This document shows positions 25,125 through 33,203 of a stretch of DNA of 64,000 nucleotides, one piece after another. The stretch comes from JAJPHU01 sp035553375 (GTDB lineage Bacteria; Planctomycetota; Planctomycetia; Gemmatales; Gemmataceae). Position 1 is the first letter of the stretch. Each line of letters opens with the position of its first letter. The DNA lies in contig DATNCY010000209.1 of the NCBI GenBank assembly GCA_035553375.1, positions 1-64,000 on the forward strand. Direction: 5' to 3'. The translations under genes were made by a program, and so were the position numbers. The notes beneath the pieces are model-generated. The model made no database searches. It saw only the letters and a list, made by a program, of their open reading frames with translations, and was not told where the DNA came from.

Positions 25125-25544
25125 TTACTTCTTCTCGGGAACCTTGACTTCAACATTCACGCTGGTATCGGCTCCCTTGGCCTTTCCCTTGACGGTGACG
25201 ACATACTTGCCCGCGTTCGCCTTGTCGGAGGCCGCGATCTTGAGTTCCGTCTTCTTCACATCGCCCCCCTTGACGGTTTTTGGATCCAACGTGGCTGTCA
25301 CGCCCTTGTCAGCCGGCTCGACTGTTGCCGTCAGGGTGATTTCTTCCTTGAAGTCCTTGCTCTCGTTAATCGAGATCTCCACGGTCTTCGTTTCGCCCTG
25401 CTTGACCTCGGTAGCCGGCGTGTTGCTAGGGCCTTTCAGGGAGAACTTGCCACCGCCCGGCGAAGTCGCCTCGGTACTCTTATTACAGCCGGCGATCACC
25501 ATCAGGCCGGCTACCAGCAAACTCGCGTAGATTGTCTTCCTCAT
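25125..25544 (-). CDS. Small beta-rich lipoprotein
   Basis: 139 aa. A signal peptide with lipobox VIAGC (Cys20) is followed by a Lys/Thr/Val-rich sequence with alternating strands (ETKTVEISINESKDFKEEIT, GKYVVTVKGKAKGADTSVNV) like an immunoglobulin-like or CARDB-type beta-sandwich. Small lipoproteins of this kind are frequent in planctomycetes; function unknown. GGAAGAACGCTC precedes the ATG at 25544, which I chose over an upstream in-frame start because it begins the leader. It has its own terminator. Confidence 0.75.
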   Translation of the reverse strand: MRKTIYASLLVAGLMVIAGCNKSTEATSPGGGKFSLKGPSNTPATEVKQGETKTVEISINESKDFKEEITLTATVEPADKGVTATLDPKTVKGGDVKKTELKIAASDKANAGKYVVTVKGKAKGADTSVNVEVKVPEKK

Positions 25545-25948
25545 GAGCGTTCTTCCTTTCCTAAAAAACATCTCTGATGTCCGCCAAACTCAACGCATCC
25601 CTCGGCGTCGTCAATCAACGAGAGGGAGGCCGTGTTCCGTTGATTGATTGCCCGCATGAAACGGCCAACGGCGGAGTGAAGAAGGCAACTCGCGTGCCGA
25701 GAAGCGGGGTTCGTCGCGTTACCGTGCGCGGAGAGACTGCGTCGAGACACTTTGGCAAACTAGGTAAGTGTTTGCGGAGAAAAGGATAGGGTTTGGCGAA
25801 AAACCGTTACGCGAGGCGCTTCCCGATGCGACGTGGTGCGTATCGCCCTGCGCAACGATCAGCAAGAGATTGCCTTGATCTCGCTTATCTGTGGGGCGGA
25901 GGCGAGCGCGGCTTGGCGTTTCGCGCGAAACGCCAAGCCGCGCGGCGG
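25545..25948. other. 404-bp intergenic region with palindrome
   Basis: Nothing convincing is coded on either strand. It should contain the promoter of the lipoprotein (near 25545-25600) and ends with the palindrome at 25906-25943. Confidence 0.5.
25906..25943. repeat. Perfect 38-bp palindrome centred on TTTCGCGCGAAA
   Basis: GCGCGGCTTGGCGTTTCGC abuts its exact complement, no loop. It is 5 bp after the stop of the 67-aa gene (minus strand). Copy of the element at 21972-22013. Confidence 0.92.
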
Positions 25949-26152
25949 TTAAACAAGATCGGCGACGTGACAGACGAAATCGTGGATGAGGCGGCGTGTC
26001 ATCATCGCCGCCGTCAGACCGCGCGCGTTGGCCGCCGCTTCCAGGGCTGCCAACTGCCGGACTTCGAGCAGCAGAGGAACCTCCACGACCGTGCGCTCCG
26101 CCCCGGAGTCGCTGCCCACACGCTGAACTTGCTCGATTGCGATCGTGTTCAT
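25949..26152 (-). CDS. Small ribbon-helix-helix-like protein
   Basis: 67 aa. After a variable N-terminus, VVEVPLLLEVRQLAALEAAA and GLTAAMMTRRLIHDFVCHV have a strand-helix-helix pattern like RHH DNA-binding proteins or antitoxins; this is a weak resemblance, not a recognised family. GGAGAGGTC precedes the ATG. It starts 25 bp after the cytidylate-kinase-like gene stop, so the two are probably one operon. It might regulate that operon (inference). Confidence 0.6.
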   Translation of the reverse strand: MNTIAIEQVQRVGSDSGAERTVVEVPLLLEVRQLAALEAAANARGLTAAMMTRRLIHDFVCHVADLV

Positions 26153-26177
26153 GACCTCTCCTTCCTCGGTGGAGTGA

Positions 26178-26888
26178 TCAGCCGTTGAGGTGGCCGATGT
26201 CCTTGTGATGCAGAGCTTGAACGATGAAGTCGGCGCAGTCGGCCGGCGACCACTGCGAAGTGTTGAGTACGAGATCGTAGTTGCGCGCCTTCGTGGGATC
26301 GACGTGGAAATGCTCGCGGATGAAACGCTGCCGCTCGCGATTGATCTCCTCGACCTTGCGCGCGGCCGTGGAGCGATCGAGTTGGAGACGACGACTGAAG
26401 GCGGCAATGCGGTCCTCCGGCTCGCCAACGAGTCGCACACGCAGCGTGGACTGTGACGGCAAGATGTACGCCGCGCCGCGTCCGACAATCACGCACCGTC
26501 CCTGCTCGCCCAGGGAATGAATCAACGCGATCAGGTGGCGCGTGTAGCGGCACTCGCTCAATTCCGGCTTCGAGACGAACGCTTCCATGCACTCCAGCAG
26601 CCAACTCTGCCGCCGCTCATCCATCTCTTCGACGACGGCCACCGGCAAGGCCAACTCCTGGGCGATCCACTCCACCAACTCGTGATCGTAAATAGGCCAA
26701 TGCAGTCGCGCCCCCACTTCCGCCGCGATCTCGTGTCCCGGAGTCCCGGCCTCATAAGACAACGCGACCGTGAAGCCGTCCAACGAGGTGCGTGCTTCGT
26801 CCCCGTGCGTCTGATTTCGGCCCGCCATGTAGCCGAACACCCGCTGTAGCGCCTGAGCCTGACGAGGTAGAACATTCGTATACATCAT
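26178..26888 (-). CDS. Cytidylate-kinase-like family P-loop protein
   Basis: 236 aa. FTVALSYEAGTPGHEIAAEV (39-58) corresponds to the modified P-loop of the cytidylate-kinase-like family, where the canonical GxxGxGK is replaced, followed by YDHELVEWIAQEL, and later CVIVGRGAAYIL and RVRLVGEPEDRIAAFSRRLQ. True Cmk is encoded separately at 60981-61646, so this is an accessory member; its substrate is unknown. Two tandem ATGs (26888, 26885) follow GGAG. The small RHH-like gene is immediately downstream. Confidence 0.82.
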   Translation of the reverse strand: MMYTNVLPRQAQALQRVFGYMAGRNQTHGDEARTSLDGFTVALSYEAGTPGHEIAAEVGARLHWPIYDHELVEWIAQELALPVAVVEEMDERRQSWLLECMEAFVSKPELSECRYTRHLIALIHSLGEQGRCVIVGRGAAYILPSQSTLRVRLVGEPEDRIAAFSRRLQLDRSTAARKVEEINRERQRFIREHFHVDPTKARNYDLVLNTSQWSPADCADFIVQALHHKDIGHLNG

Positions 26889-27039
26889 AAAAAGCTCCAA
26901 AAAAGGCGAAAAGAAAGCGATGATATGGTTGTTGTTCGGGACACATGGACGCCACAGCGATACGCGCGAGCGAATCGCCGAACACTCGGACAGAGTGTTT
27001 CGGGTCCATCTGTCGGGAAATGGAGAGTGGAGAGGTAGA

Positions 27040-27426
27040 TTAAATCAGCAAAATGCACAGGGTCTGGTAGAGAGGTTGATCCGGTATTCTCTGAAAGCGC
27101 GAGAAGACTCGTATCGATTGGAGGGAAACAGCGCCGATCCGAGGAGTCGTCAGGCTTGGGTGGATGCCTGGCAGTTCCGACTCTGTCTTGTTGTTTTCGT
27201 CATCATCCTCATCGGGCGGGATGGCGGCACTAGAGCCAGGCGCGAAAGGACGCCGAACCGGATGATCCTTGCGCGAATGGCGAAAGCGAACGCGAAGCGG
27301 ATGATGTCTCGCGCCGTTGGTTTGGCCGTGATGAACCGGACGTGCCTGGCAACGGCGGCCGGCCGCGCAGGCCAACAGCAAGCCGAGCAGAAGAGTCAGG
27401 AGAACGAGTTTGGAATTAGTCCGCAT
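27040..27426 (-). CDS. Hypothetical secreted basic protein
   Basis: 128 aa. The N-terminus (MRTNSKLVLLTLLLGLLLAC) reads as a signal peptide or lipobox, followed by an Arg/His-rich segment and an acidic patch (PPDEDDDENNK). There is no recognised family. The ribosome-binding site is weak (GGTGG). It lies between the cytidylate-kinase-like gene and the divergent C25 peptidase. The leader is the main support; it could be a chance frame. Confidence 0.4.
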   Translation of the reverse strand: MRTNSKLVLLTLLLGLLLACAAGRRCQARPVHHGQTNGARHHPLRVRFRHSRKDHPVRRPFAPGSSAAIPPDEDDDENNKTESELPGIHPSLTTPRIGAVSLQSIRVFSRFQRIPDQPLYQTLCILLI

Positions 27427-27770
27427 ATCCAAGCCACCGAACTGCCGTGGTTTTGGAGCGTCGATAGCATCCGTGGATGGAGATGTCAACCGCGATTTTG
27501 TCAAAGGCCCACCTTCGAGCAAGGGCGCTTCCGCCCTCCTCGGCGATCCTTACGATGAGCCTAACACCCGAAGCGGATCGTCTCAACGGTCATCGGGTTA
27601 CTTTCTCGTCAGAATCATCGAAGCATACCCAAGCCAGCCTGCGGCGCAAGCAAGGGACATCCGCGCCCGCGCCGCGGACAGGTCTTGGGCCGCTCCTCCA
27701 TTCCCGCTACCATGAACCTGCGAAGGACCATCAGAACAAGAGCCTCAGCTTGGCGAGAGGAGAACGAATC
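27427..27770. other. 344-bp divergent intergenic region
   Basis: Region between the minus-strand hypothetical gene and the plus-strand C25 peptidase. I see no conserved repeat or RNA gene; it should hold the peptidase promoter. Confidence 0.4.
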
Positions 27771-29363
27771 ATGCTCCGCTACGGATTGGCCCTGGGCGTG
27801 CTTCTACTGACCTGCCTGTCGGCCTGCGCCGCGCCGACCGGACAATGGATCGTCGTGACCGCGCCCGTCTTCCGCAAGGCTATCGAACCGCTGTGCGAAC
27901 AGCGTAAGGCGCAGGGACTTCGCGTTGTCGTCGTGCAAACCACGGACGTACTTAGTGCCGAAGAAATCCGCGGCGGCGAAGCGCGAAAACTACGAGAACA
28001 TATCAACAAACTTTGTCGCGAACATAAAGGGCCGTCTTTCGTTCTGCTTGTCGGAGCGATTGAGTCGGGGCGATTGGCGGAGCCGGAGAAAAAAGTCGTG
28101 CCGGCGCTCTCCGGCACGATTGGCCGGATGAAAGGCCAGCCGAGCGACAACGGCTATGGATGTTTCAAGGATAGCCGAGTGCCCACGGTGGCGGTCGGCC
28201 GTTTTCCGGCGCGGACCGAGGAGGAAGCGCGCGGCATGGTGGCCAAGACTCTCGATTTTGAACGCGATGCGCGTCCAGGCATGTGGCGCAGGCGGCTGAC
28301 CATCCTCGCCGGCATCCCTGCCTACAATCCGCTGGTCGATCGCTTGGTCGAAAACGTGGCCCTATCACGCTTCGCACGGCTAGCGTCCATCTGGACCGGC
28401 AAAGCGATTTACAGCAATCCACAATCGCGTTTTTGTCTGCCGAACGATCAATTGCACAAACGCGCCTTGCAGTATGTGCAGCACGGCGAAGCGTTCACCC
28501 TCTACCTGGGACATTCCAGCGCCGAGGGATTGTACGGCGGGGAGGCGCCCTATCTGGATCGTGATGACTGGGCGCATCTGCGGATCGAGCGTGGCAAGGG
28601 AGTCTTCCTCACCTTCGGCTGCAACGGTTGCCAACTCAAGGGTGCCAACGGCGAAGGCTATGGCGTCGCGGCGATGCGGAACGCCAACGGTCCCGTTGCC
28701 GTCGTCGGCTCGCACGGCATCTGCTTCGCCGCCATGGTGCAGCTTGCGGCGGACGGTTTGTTCGCGAGTACCTTCGCCAACCGTCCACCGGATCGGCTCG
28801 GCGAAACGTGGCTGGCGATCAAAAACGGTGTGGCTTCCGGCAAGATCGATGATTTCACCTATCGCCTTCTCGACGCCGTGGACGGCGACAAGACGATCGC
28901 GCAAACGACGCAGCGGCAGGAACACCTCGAAATGTTCTTGCTGCTGGGCGATCCCGCGTTGCGTCTGCCGGTCATGCCGGAGGATATCGAACTGAAAACG
29001 GCGAGCGGCGTCATCGTCGGTGAGGGGCTGACGGTACGCGGCCGCGTACCGGCTCGCCTGGCCGGAGCGCGGGTGCGGCTGACCTTGGAGCGCACGGTCA
29101 ACAGTGTCCCGGAGGATCTGGAACCGTTGCCGAAAGGCGCGGCGCGCGATTGCGTGATGCTTGCCAATCACGATCGCGCCAATCGCTTCGTGGTGGCGAT
29201 GTGCGAATGCGTGGCGAAGGACGGTCATTTCGAGGCAAAACTCCAAGCGCCGGCGAAACTGCCGTGGCCGCGTCTGATTCTCCGCGCCTACGCCGCGACC
29301 GAGCGCGCGGAAGGCATGGCCGTGCAGACCCTGGAAGTGAAGAAGCCGCCGGCGCGGCCGTAA
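27771..29363 (+). CDS. C25 (gingipain-like) cysteine peptidase, secreted
   Basis: 530 aa. A signal peptide (LALGVLLLTCLSACA) may be a lipobox. The C25 domain follows: PSFVLLVGAIESG (88-100), PTVAVGRFPARTEEEARGMV (138-157), catalytic His248 in FTLYLGHSSAEG, and candidate nucleophiles Cys284/Cys287 in VFLTFGCNGCQL. The C-terminal 110 residues form an immunoglobulin-like domain, as in many C25 enzymes. The Por-secretion sorting domain of Bacteroidetes is missing. A frame extends upstream to 27477, but GAGAGGAGAAC and the leader place the start at 27771. A tandem palindromic repeat follows the stop. Confidence 0.85.
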   Translation: MLRYGLALGVLLLTCLSACAAPTGQWIVVTAPVFRKAIEPLCEQRKAQGLRVVVVQTTDVLSAEEIRGGEARKLREHINKLCREHKGPSFVLLVGAIESGRLAEPEKKVVPALSGTIGRMKGQPSDNGYGCFKDSRVPTVAVGRFPARTEEEARGMVAKTLDFERDARPGMWRRRLTILAGIPAYNPLVDRLVENVALSRFARLASIWTGKAIYSNPQSRFCLPNDQLHKRALQYVQHGEAFTLYLGHSSAEGLYGGEAPYLDRDDWAHLRIERGKGVFLTFGCNGCQLKGANGEGYGVAAMRNANGPVAVVGSHGICFAAMVQLAADGLFASTFANRPPDRLGETWLAIKNGVASGKIDDFTYRLLDAVDGDKTIAQTTQRQEHLEMFLLLGDPALRLPVMPEDIELKTASGVIVGEGLTVRGRVPARLAGARVRLTLERTVNSVPEDLEPLPKGAARDCVMLANHDRANRFVVAMCECVAKDGHFEAKLQAPAKLPWPRLILRAYAATERAEGMAVQTLEVKKPPARP

Positions 29364-29382
29364 GAGTCACGAACAGAATACC

Positions 29383-29529
29383 GTAGGTCCGGCGAGCCGA
29401 GCCGGACTGCGAGTGCCGCTCGGCTCGCGGCACCTACCCAATGCGTGCCGCTCGGCTCGCGGCACCTACTGGCCGTAGGTCCGGCGAGCCGAGCCGGACT
29501 GCGAGTGCCGCTCGGCTCGCGGCACCTAC
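29383..29529. repeat. Twin-hairpin repeat array (2 full units plus a half)
   Basis: Two units (29383-29437 and 29475-29529), each GTAGGT, hairpin A (GTCCGGC stem, GAGCCGA loop, GCCGGAC), linker TGCGA, hairpin B (GTGCCGC, TCGGCTC loop, GCGGCAC), then CTAC. A lone hairpin B lies between (29445-29469). Loops A and B are exact complements. A second, larger array is at 53024-53274. Confidence 0.92.
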
Positions 29530-29575
29530 ATGGCGTGAGAGCCTGCTAGCCGCAAGCGGACCAAGGAGCATCCTC

Positions 29576-31078
29576 ATGAGCATCGTCTGGACGCTGGTGA
29601 AAAAGGAACTGCGTCTGGTGCTGCGCGATCCGGTGGCGCTCATTCTGCTATTCGTGCTGCCGTTGTTGTTCATCCTGGTGTTCGGGCTGTTCGTTGGCGA
29701 AAACTTCGGACAGAAACCAGACGATCATCTGCGCATATCGATCGTGGATCTCGATGAGGGTTCAGGACTGAACGACGGCGAGCCGTGGTCGCATGTGGTG
29801 CAGCGCGATCTGGCCGATACGGCGGGCATTCGCGTCGAGGTCATCAAGGCTGGCCGCGAGGAAGCCCAACGGCTCATCCGCGAACACAAGCGCGCGGCCA
29901 TTCTCGTCTTCGAGCCGGGTTTCACCGGCAAGATGAACCATTGTTCGTTCCTGGCTGACGGCTTGAATCCCTTTCATCGCGACGGCGTTTATTTGGACAA
30001 AGTAGATGTCCAATTGTGGAAAGACGAGAAGCAGCCGATGACCTCGGCCATCATCGAGCAGGTGGTACAGGTATCGCTCTTGCGCGTCATTCTGCCGTGG
30101 ATGATCGGCCGAGCATTCGAGCGGCTCAGCGATCCGGAGTTCATTCAGTTGCTGGGTGACAACGTGAATCTGCCGGTGCCCAAACAATTCAAATTCGTTC
30201 TGCTCGGCAAGGAGAAGATCAAACTCGGCGAAATGCTGCGTATGGCCTCCGGCGGCGATCCAAAAAATGCGCAGATGTACAAGGAGAAGGTCGGTGAGGG
30301 AGTGCAGAAGGCGCTGGCCGAGCAGTTCAGCAAGTACAACCTGCGCGGCAAGACCTGGGAGGCGCTGACGAAATCGACGGACCAACAGCGTAAGGACGCC
30401 AAGCCGGAGGACTATCAAAACAAGGAGGGCAGCGGCCCGCTGCGCTATGGCGGCGAGCATTACAAACATCTGGTGCCGATGTTCGTGGTGATGTTCGTCT
30501 TCTTCCTCGTGTTGATCGCCGGTTGGGTGTTTGTCGCCGAACGGCGGCAGGGAACACTGCGGCGGTTGCAGGCCGCCCCCTTAACGCGCGGACATATTCT
30601 CATGGGGAAAATGGTGCCCTGTTTCGCGCTATCGGTCGGACAAACGCTGTTTTTGTTGATTGCCAGCCGCTGGTTGTTCGGCATCCGTTGGGGACCGGAT
30701 TCGTGGTCGCCGGCCGAACAGATCGCCTGGATATTGCCGGTGGTGCTTTGCACATCCCTGGCGGCGATGGGGTTGGCGCTGCTCATCGCGGCGGTGGCAC
30801 GCAGCGAATTGCAGGTAGCGCTTTATGGCGGCGTCCTGGTGGTAGGATTGGCGGTGGTCGGCGGTTGCGTACTGCCGCGCGAGATGATGCCGGAGCAAAC
30901 GCGAATCTTCACGCTGCTGACGCCGCAGGGCTGGGCGCTGGATGCCTACCGCGAATTGTTGGGCGGTTCGGGCGGCTACCAACCCAACGGCGCAATCGTC
31001 TGGCGTTCCTGTGGCGTGCTGGCCGCGCTCGGCGTCATCAGTCTTGGATTGGCAAGTTGGCTGTTGCGACTAGATTGA
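29576..31078 (+). CDS. ABC-2 type permease with large extracytoplasmic loop
   Basis: 500 aa. One span near the N-terminus (VALILLFVLPLLFILVFGLF, about 20-40), then about 290 residues outside the membrane containing IVDLDEGSG and RAAILVFEPGF, then about five C-terminal spans from 310 on. This one-plus-five topology matches the YhhJ/YbhR-type ABC2_membrane_3 permeases that export drugs or macromolecules. No ATPase or HlyD adaptor gene is adjacent in the window, so the partner ATPase is elsewhere. AAGGAG precedes the ATG at 29576; a longer frame reads back through the repeat array and is rejected. Confidence 0.9.
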   Translation: MSIVWTLVKKELRLVLRDPVALILLFVLPLLFILVFGLFVGENFGQKPDDHLRISIVDLDEGSGLNDGEPWSHVVQRDLADTAGIRVEVIKAGREEAQRLIREHKRAAILVFEPGFTGKMNHCSFLADGLNPFHRDGVYLDKVDVQLWKDEKQPMTSAIIEQVVQVSLLRVILPWMIGRAFERLSDPEFIQLLGDNVNLPVPKQFKFVLLGKEKIKLGEMLRMASGGDPKNAQMYKEKVGEGVQKALAEQFSKYNLRGKTWEALTKSTDQQRKDAKPEDYQNKEGSGPLRYGGEHYKHLVPMFVVMFVFFLVLIAGWVFVAERRQGTLRRLQAAPLTRGHILMGKMVPCFALSVGQTLFLLIASRWLFGIRWGPDSWSPAEQIAWILPVVLCTSLAAMGLALLIAAVARSELQVALYGGVLVVGLAVVGGCVLPREMMPEQTRIFTLLTPQGWALDAYRELLGGSGGYQPNGAIVWRSCGVLAALGVISLGLASWLLRLD

Positions 31079-31379
31079 CTTTCGCGCCAGCCTGGGTTGC
31101 CGTCGCCATACCCAATGTGCAGTTCGGTTCCCAACTGTGTAATTTCCAAATACGGAAAGGATTCTCTGCTCGCGGCAGATGAATGCGAGGAGATAAATCG
31201 CAAATCTTAATTCTTTATTTTCCAATAGGTTGTAGATAAAAATCCAGTCCATTGGTCGTTCTGGCGCGGAAGCTGCTCACTCAAAACCCATTGCCAGGCA
31301 CATTGGCGTGTTTCGGCTTGGAATCGGCCTATTCGGGGGTTTGCTCCCGAATCCGGAACCGCTAACGTGGGAGAAACAG
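31079..31379. other. 301-bp intergenic region with a 5' leader hairpin
   Basis: No gene is supported. A relatively A+T-rich patch at 31200-31250 could be a promoter. A hairpin with stems ATTCGGG and CCCGAAT (31331-31352) lies 28 bp before the 96-aa gene start. Confidence 0.4.
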
Positions 31380-31670
31380 ATGTTTTCGACCAATTGCCTT
31401 ACCGAGCGAGTTCACCGCTATTTCGATCGACACCCGGAACTTTCGCGAGAAGAATTCATACGGAAGGCGGTGCAACGCGAACTCGATATTGATGAGGGCA
31501 AGGAAAATGAGGGGAGGCGTCGCTCGCCTATCTCTCGCTCGGTCCCGACTCCCGAAGATGTTCGCATCCACGCTTGGCTGAACAATCGCTTGACGAAACT
31601 ACATCGCGAGCGTTCGGGGCTGTGGTCGAGAATATGCGGATTATTCTCCGGCGCATATCCGGTTTTGTAA
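31380..31670 (+). CDS. Small hypothetical basic/charged protein
   Basis: 96 aa, no recognised family. LTERVHRYFDRHPELSREEF and IRKAVQRELDIDEGK suggest an amphipathic helical N-terminus like RHH or other small DNA-binding proteins; residues 70-90 (AWLNNRLTKLHRERSGLW) are basic. GGGAG precedes the ATG at 31380. The stop is 2 bp before a 35-bp-arm palindrome, which might serve as its transcript end. Confidence 0.6.
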   Translation: MFSTNCLTERVHRYFDRHPELSREEFIRKAVQRELDIDEGKENEGRRRSPISRSVPTPEDVRIHAWLNNRLTKLHRERSGLWSRICGLFSGAYPVL

Positions 31671-31671
31671 T

Positions 31672-31748
31672 TGCTTGAGTTGGCGAACACCCGTTTACGT
31701 TTCGCGGAAACTTCGCGAAACGTAAACGGGTGTTCGCCAACTCAAGCA
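31672..31748. repeat. Palindrome with perfect 35-bp arms and 7-nt loop
   Basis: The left arm (31672-31706, beginning TGCTTGAGTTGGCGAACACC) is exactly complementary to the right arm (31714-31748); loop GAAACTT. It begins immediately after the 96-aa gene stop. Sequence differs from the other families, but the geometry (long perfect arms, 7-nt loop) matches 15949-16015. Confidence 0.93.
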
Positions 31749-31764
31749 GCGGAATAAGCAAATG

Positions 31765-31799
31765 AAAAAAGGCGACCCTCGGGGGAGAGGGTCGCCTTT
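31765..31799 (-). terminator. Intrinsic terminator (best on the minus strand)
   Basis: GGCGACCCTC pairs with GAGGGTCGCC (31771-31796). The complement of A6 at 31765-31770 gives a T6 tract downstream on the minus strand; on the plus strand only TTT follows. The nearest minus-strand gene ends about 400 bp upstream at 32197. Confidence 0.75.
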
Positions 31800-32196
31800 G
31801 CACGGGGGCCAGAGGCCGGAACACGGAGGGAGTGGAAAGGCAACCGGGGGGAGTTACCGCTCCAAGGGCATTCGCCCGACTATCCATTCCTCACATCCGG
31901 GGGACAGACGCAAGGAGGATAAAACTGGCCGGGACCATCGCTTCCAGAAGCCGTATTCGAGAGCTTTCGGCAAACTTCGCGGGGGAGCGACAGTCGCCGG
32001 TTGCTCGTGCGTCCGGAAGACGCTTTTCTATAAAGCAATTGAAATGCCAAAGGCTGCGATACCTTGATGAAGAGCGCGATAATTTGTCTCAATCGTCGAT
32101 CTGCATGAAGGTTGCGGCGATGATTCTCGATGCGGCCCGAACGACAAGGGATCGAGAGGTTTGTAAATCCTGCCCGGAGCCTTGTAAGAACTACCT
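31800..32196 (-). other. 397-bp region without a gene, possible non-coding transcript or long 3' UTR
   Basis: No convincing frame exists on either strand. It lies between the deacetylase-family stop and a strong minus-strand terminator, so any read-through or independent minus-strand transcript would end at 31765. A TTTATAGA-like -10 on the minus strand near 32035 is the only promoter hint. I recognise no known RNA family. Confidence 0.3.
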
Positions 32197-33141
32197 TCAC
32201 GATTTGGCTCTTAGCAATTCCTCCAAATGCACTTGCACCGACTCTGCCAACACATCGAGATTATAGCCGCCCTCCAGACAACTCACCAATCGTCCGTCGC
32301 AGTGCGTGCGGGCCACGTCGAGAACCTGGCGCGTCAGCCAGGCGAAGTCCTCGACCTCTAATCCGAGCGAGCCAATCGGATCGCGTGCATGGGCGTCGAA
32401 ACCGGCGCTGACCAGCACCAGTTGCGGCTTGATCTTGTCCGCTGCTTTCTCCAGTGCGCTACGGAAAGCAGCCTGATATTCCTTGCGGGGTGTCCCGTAG
32501 CGAATCGGCGTATTGAGAGTGCAGCCCAGCCCCTTACCTTGGCCGGTTTCGTCGGCGTCGCCGCTGCCGGGATAGAAGCCCATGCCGAAACGATGGATGC
32601 TGAAGAACATCACGCGCGGATCTTCGTAGAAGACATCCTGCGTGCCGTTGCCGTGATGCACGTCCCAATCCACAATCAGCACACGATCGAGTTGATGCGC
32701 CGTCAGGGCGTGATACGCGGCCAGCGCGATATTATTGAACAAACAAAAGCCCATGCTGCGCGTCGGCGTGGCGTGATGACCGGGCGGCCGCACCAGGCAG
32801 AGCGCGTTGACATCGTCGCCGCGCACGACCGTATCGACGGCGGACGCGCACGCACCCGCCGCAGCCAGGGCGACCGCGAATGAATCGGGAGAGACGATGG
32901 TATCGGGATCGAGTCGGCCGCCGCCCCGAGCGGCCGTTTCCTCGACGCGCTGCACCACGCGCGGAGAATGCAACTGCGCCACGGTTTCTGTAGTCATCGC
33001 TTGGTAAACGCCCCGATGACAACGAGCGGCGAGGCCGGTCTCATCCAGACGGGCCGTGATGGCGCGCAGACGGTCGGCCGTCTCGGGATGAGGGCCGGTG
33101 TCGTGCTGGAGGAAAAGGGGATCGGTGTAAAGGAGCGTCAT
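32197..33141 (-). CDS. Histone deacetylase/acetylpolyamine amidohydrolase family protein
   Basis: 314 aa, full length for the bacterial family (AcuC, acetylpolyamine amidohydrolase, class-II-HDAC-like). Zinc-site motifs are intact: LVRPPGHHATPTRSMGFCLF, VDWDVHHGNGTQDVFY, SAGFDAHARDPIGSL and SCLEGGYNLDVL. It removes acetyl groups from lysine or polyamines. The ATG at 33141 follows GGAGGAAGACATTC; a frame starting at 33318 has no homology support. The upstream DUF1559 gene ends 62 bp away on the same strand. Confidence 0.93.
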   Translation of the reverse strand: MTLLYTDPLFLQHDTGPHPETADRLRAITARLDETGLAARCHRGVYQAMTTETVAQLHSPRVVQRVEETAARGGGRLDPDTIVSPDSFAVALAAAGACASAVDTVVRGDDVNALCLVRPPGHHATPTRSMGFCLFNNIALAAYHALTAHQLDRVLIVDWDVHHGNGTQDVFYEDPRVMFFSIHRFGMGFYPGSGDADETGQGKGLGCTLNTPIRYGTPRKEYQAAFRSALEKAADKIKPQLVLVSAGFDAHARDPIGSLGLEVEDFAWLTRQVLDVARTHCDGRLVSCLEGGYNLDVLAESVQVHLEELLRAKS

Positions 33142-33203
33142 GAATGTCTTCCTCCGAATCGCACATGCCTCGCGCATTTCGTGGCGGGGGAATGGTGACG
33201 GGA

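Noticed and set aside
27477..27770. N-terminal extension of the C25 peptidase
   Set aside because: It lacks homology and precedes a good ribosome-binding site, leader and ATG at 27771.
31832..32266. Plus-strand 144-codon frame with a CxxCxxxC-like segment
   Set aside because: It overlaps the 3' end of the deacetylase gene, lacks a ribosome-binding site and shows no family resemblance.
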